From NCBI GenBank assembly GCA_035690725.1, contig DASSKF010000138.1, forward strand, positions 1 to 12,194: 12,194 nucleotides of DNA, read 5' to 3'. The DNA comes from DASSKF01 sp035690725. GTDB lineage: Bacteria; Actinomycetota; Actinomycetes; Actinomycetales; Dermatophilaceae. The first letter of the stretch is position 1, and the number at the start of each line of letters is the position of its first letter. The notes below the pieces were generated by a model. It had not been told where the DNA came from, did not search any database, and worked only from the letters and a program-made list of their open reading frames with translations. Positions 11,416 to 12,194 of this stretch are shown piece after piece. The translations under genes and the position numbers were made by a program.

Positions 11416-12194
11416 ATGAGCCAGCAGCCTTCCGGGTGGTACGACGACCCGCACGACCCGAACCAGCTCCGCTACTGGGACGGCGTCATCTGGAGCGACC
11501 GGACGGCGCCGAAGCGGCCCGCGAACCTGGACCAGTCCACGATCGGCTCCCCTCCTCCCGCCCCACCCCCGAGGCCGTATGCCGGGCACGCGCCCGGTCA
11601 TGACCCGCGCCACGGTGCCGGGCCGGGTGGGCGGCGGCCGCCGCAGGGGCCCCCGCCGCCGTGGGCCGGTGGGGACCGGGGTTACTACTCGATCGGGCAG
11701 GCGACGACTCCGGACGGCCAGCTGCTGTCGGGGTGGTGGCGGCGGGCCGGGGCCCGCATCGTCGACGGCATCCTCACCACGATCATCAGCGCCATCGTGG
11801 CGTTCCCGCTGGTGCGCGACATCTCCGCGCTCTACTCCGACTGGCTGCAGCAGGTGCTGCAGGACGCCGAGTCCGGCAGCACTGCGATGGCCACCGTCCC
11901 CTCCGAGCTGCTCACCAAGGTGGCGCTGTTCGGAGCCGTGACCTTCCTCGTCTACGGCGTGTGGGAAGTGGTCCTGCTGGCCGTCTTCGGCACCTCACCG
12001 GGCCGGCGCCTGACCGGCATCAGCGTGCGCCTGCGCGAGCGACCGGGTCCGTTGCCGTGGGGCGCCTCCCTCGTGCGCTTCCTCATCAAGGAGGGCGGCT
12101 CGCTGCTCGGGCTGATCCCGGTGGTCGGCTTCCTCGGCAACGTCTTCATCCTGCTGGACTCCCTCTTCCCGCTGTGGGACCAGAACAAGCAGGC
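11416..12194 (+). CDS. DUF2510-RDD family membrane protein, 3' end outside window
   Basis: 259 complete codons from ATG 11416 to the window edge without a stop. Residues 7-30 form a DUF2510 repeat (GWYDDP, then LRYWDGVIWSDRT), a short Trp-rich module found in actinobacterial membrane proteins. About 45-90 is a flexible linker rich in Pro, Gly and Arg. The RDD domain follows: GWWRRAGARIVDG (106-118), containing the family's Arg and Asp, with hydrophobic segments at about 115-133, 169-191 and 229-251. The conserved loop TSPGRRLTGISVR (193-205) and the start of the usual DQNKQ ending (255-259) are present, so only the last few tens of residues are probably missing. RDD proteins are integral membrane proteins, some linked to ion transport; the role here is unknown. 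No Shine-Dalgarno; GACGCT 6 nt before the ATG suggests a leaderless start. It is unrelated to hppD in function as far as can be seen. Confidence 0.88.
   Translation, partial: MSQQPSGWYDDPHDPNQLRYWDGVIWSDRTAPKRPANLDQSTIGSPPPAPPPRPYAGHAPGHDPRHGAGPGGRRPPQGPPPPWAGGDRGYYSIGQATTPDGQLLSGWWRRAGARIVDGILTTIISAIVAFPLVRDISALYSDWLQQVLQDAESGSTAMATVPSELLTKVALFGAVTFLVYGVWEVVLLAVFGTSPGRRLTGISVRLRERPGPLPWGASLVRFLIKEGGSLLGLIPVVGFLGNVFILLDSLFPLWDQNKQ

Noticed and set aside
10018..11613. Upstream extension of the lrp frame across the hppD gene on the minus strand
   Set aside because: The Lrp domain begins at the ATG at 10017; the extension is antisense to hppD and has no Lrp-like content.
1..12194. CRISPR array, tRNA, rRNA, insertion sequence, prophage or toxin-antitoxin genes
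   Set aside because: No regularly spaced long repeats, no cloverleaf, no transposase or integrase motifs and no composition break were seen; the window reads as ordinary chromosomal metabolic DNA.

Overview
The window is about 72% G+C with dense, short-gapped genes. It encodes a DUF2510 (WYDDP...LRYWDG) protein, a domain essentially confined to Actinobacteria. I read it as chromosomal DNA of a high-GC actinomycete, plausibly in the Micrococcales (Intrasporangiaceae/Ornithinimicrobiaceae type). The genus is inference. No tRNA, rRNA, CRISPR array, IS element or phage gene was seen.

Layout. (1) 2-1339 (+): 3' part of a DExH superfamily 2 helicase, cut by the left edge. (2) 1368-4125 (+): a DAO-fold FAD oxidoreductase, then an antiquitin-type (ALDH7) aldehyde dehydrogenase. 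A LysR regulator reads toward them (4115-5089, -) and its end overlaps theirs by 11 nt. (3) 5279-9504 (+): a fused alpha-beta E1 of a branched-chain-type 2-oxoacid dehydrogenase, glutaryl-CoA dehydrogenase, and an IclR regulator. LysR and E1 are divergent across a 189-nt control region. (4) 9529-10017 (-) and 10126-11334 (+): a divergent Lrp/AsnC regulator and 4-hydroxyphenylpyruvate dioxygenase (tyrosine catabolism). (5) 11416 to the right edge (+): a DUF2510-RDD membrane protein, cut by the window end.

How the genes fit together. Blocks 2 and 3 look like one lysine/pipecolate degradation island. The proposed route is: pipecolate -> piperideine-6-carboxylate/aminoadipate semialdehyde (FAD enzyme) -> 2-aminoadipate (ALDH7) -> [transaminase not in window] -> 2-oxoadipate -> glutaryl-CoA (fused E1 with E2/E3 supplied elsewhere) -> crotonyl-CoA (GcdH). 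The order of activities parallels the mammalian PIPOX - ALDH7A1 - DHTKD1 - GCDH route, except that the E1 is of the branched-chain type rather than the OGDH-like DHTKD1 type. Assigning 2-oxoadipate to this E1 is the main functional prediction. It rests on its neighbours, not on a diagnostic residue.

Control signals. Three strong GC-rich stem-loops sit at gene ends (4133-4161, 9501-9532, 11349-11381). A 16-nt dyad lies just before gcdH (7595-7610) and a 14-nt dyad in the lysR/E1 gap (5145-5158). Four genes that begin transcription units (lysR, lrp, hppD, RDD) have no Shine-Dalgarno but carry a -10-like hexamer 5-6 nt before the start codon, suggesting leaderless mRNAs. One sequence-level oddity stands out: the octamer GTATGCCG (either strand) occurs six times and accounts for six of the only seven TAT/ATA trinucleotides I could find in 12.2 kb.
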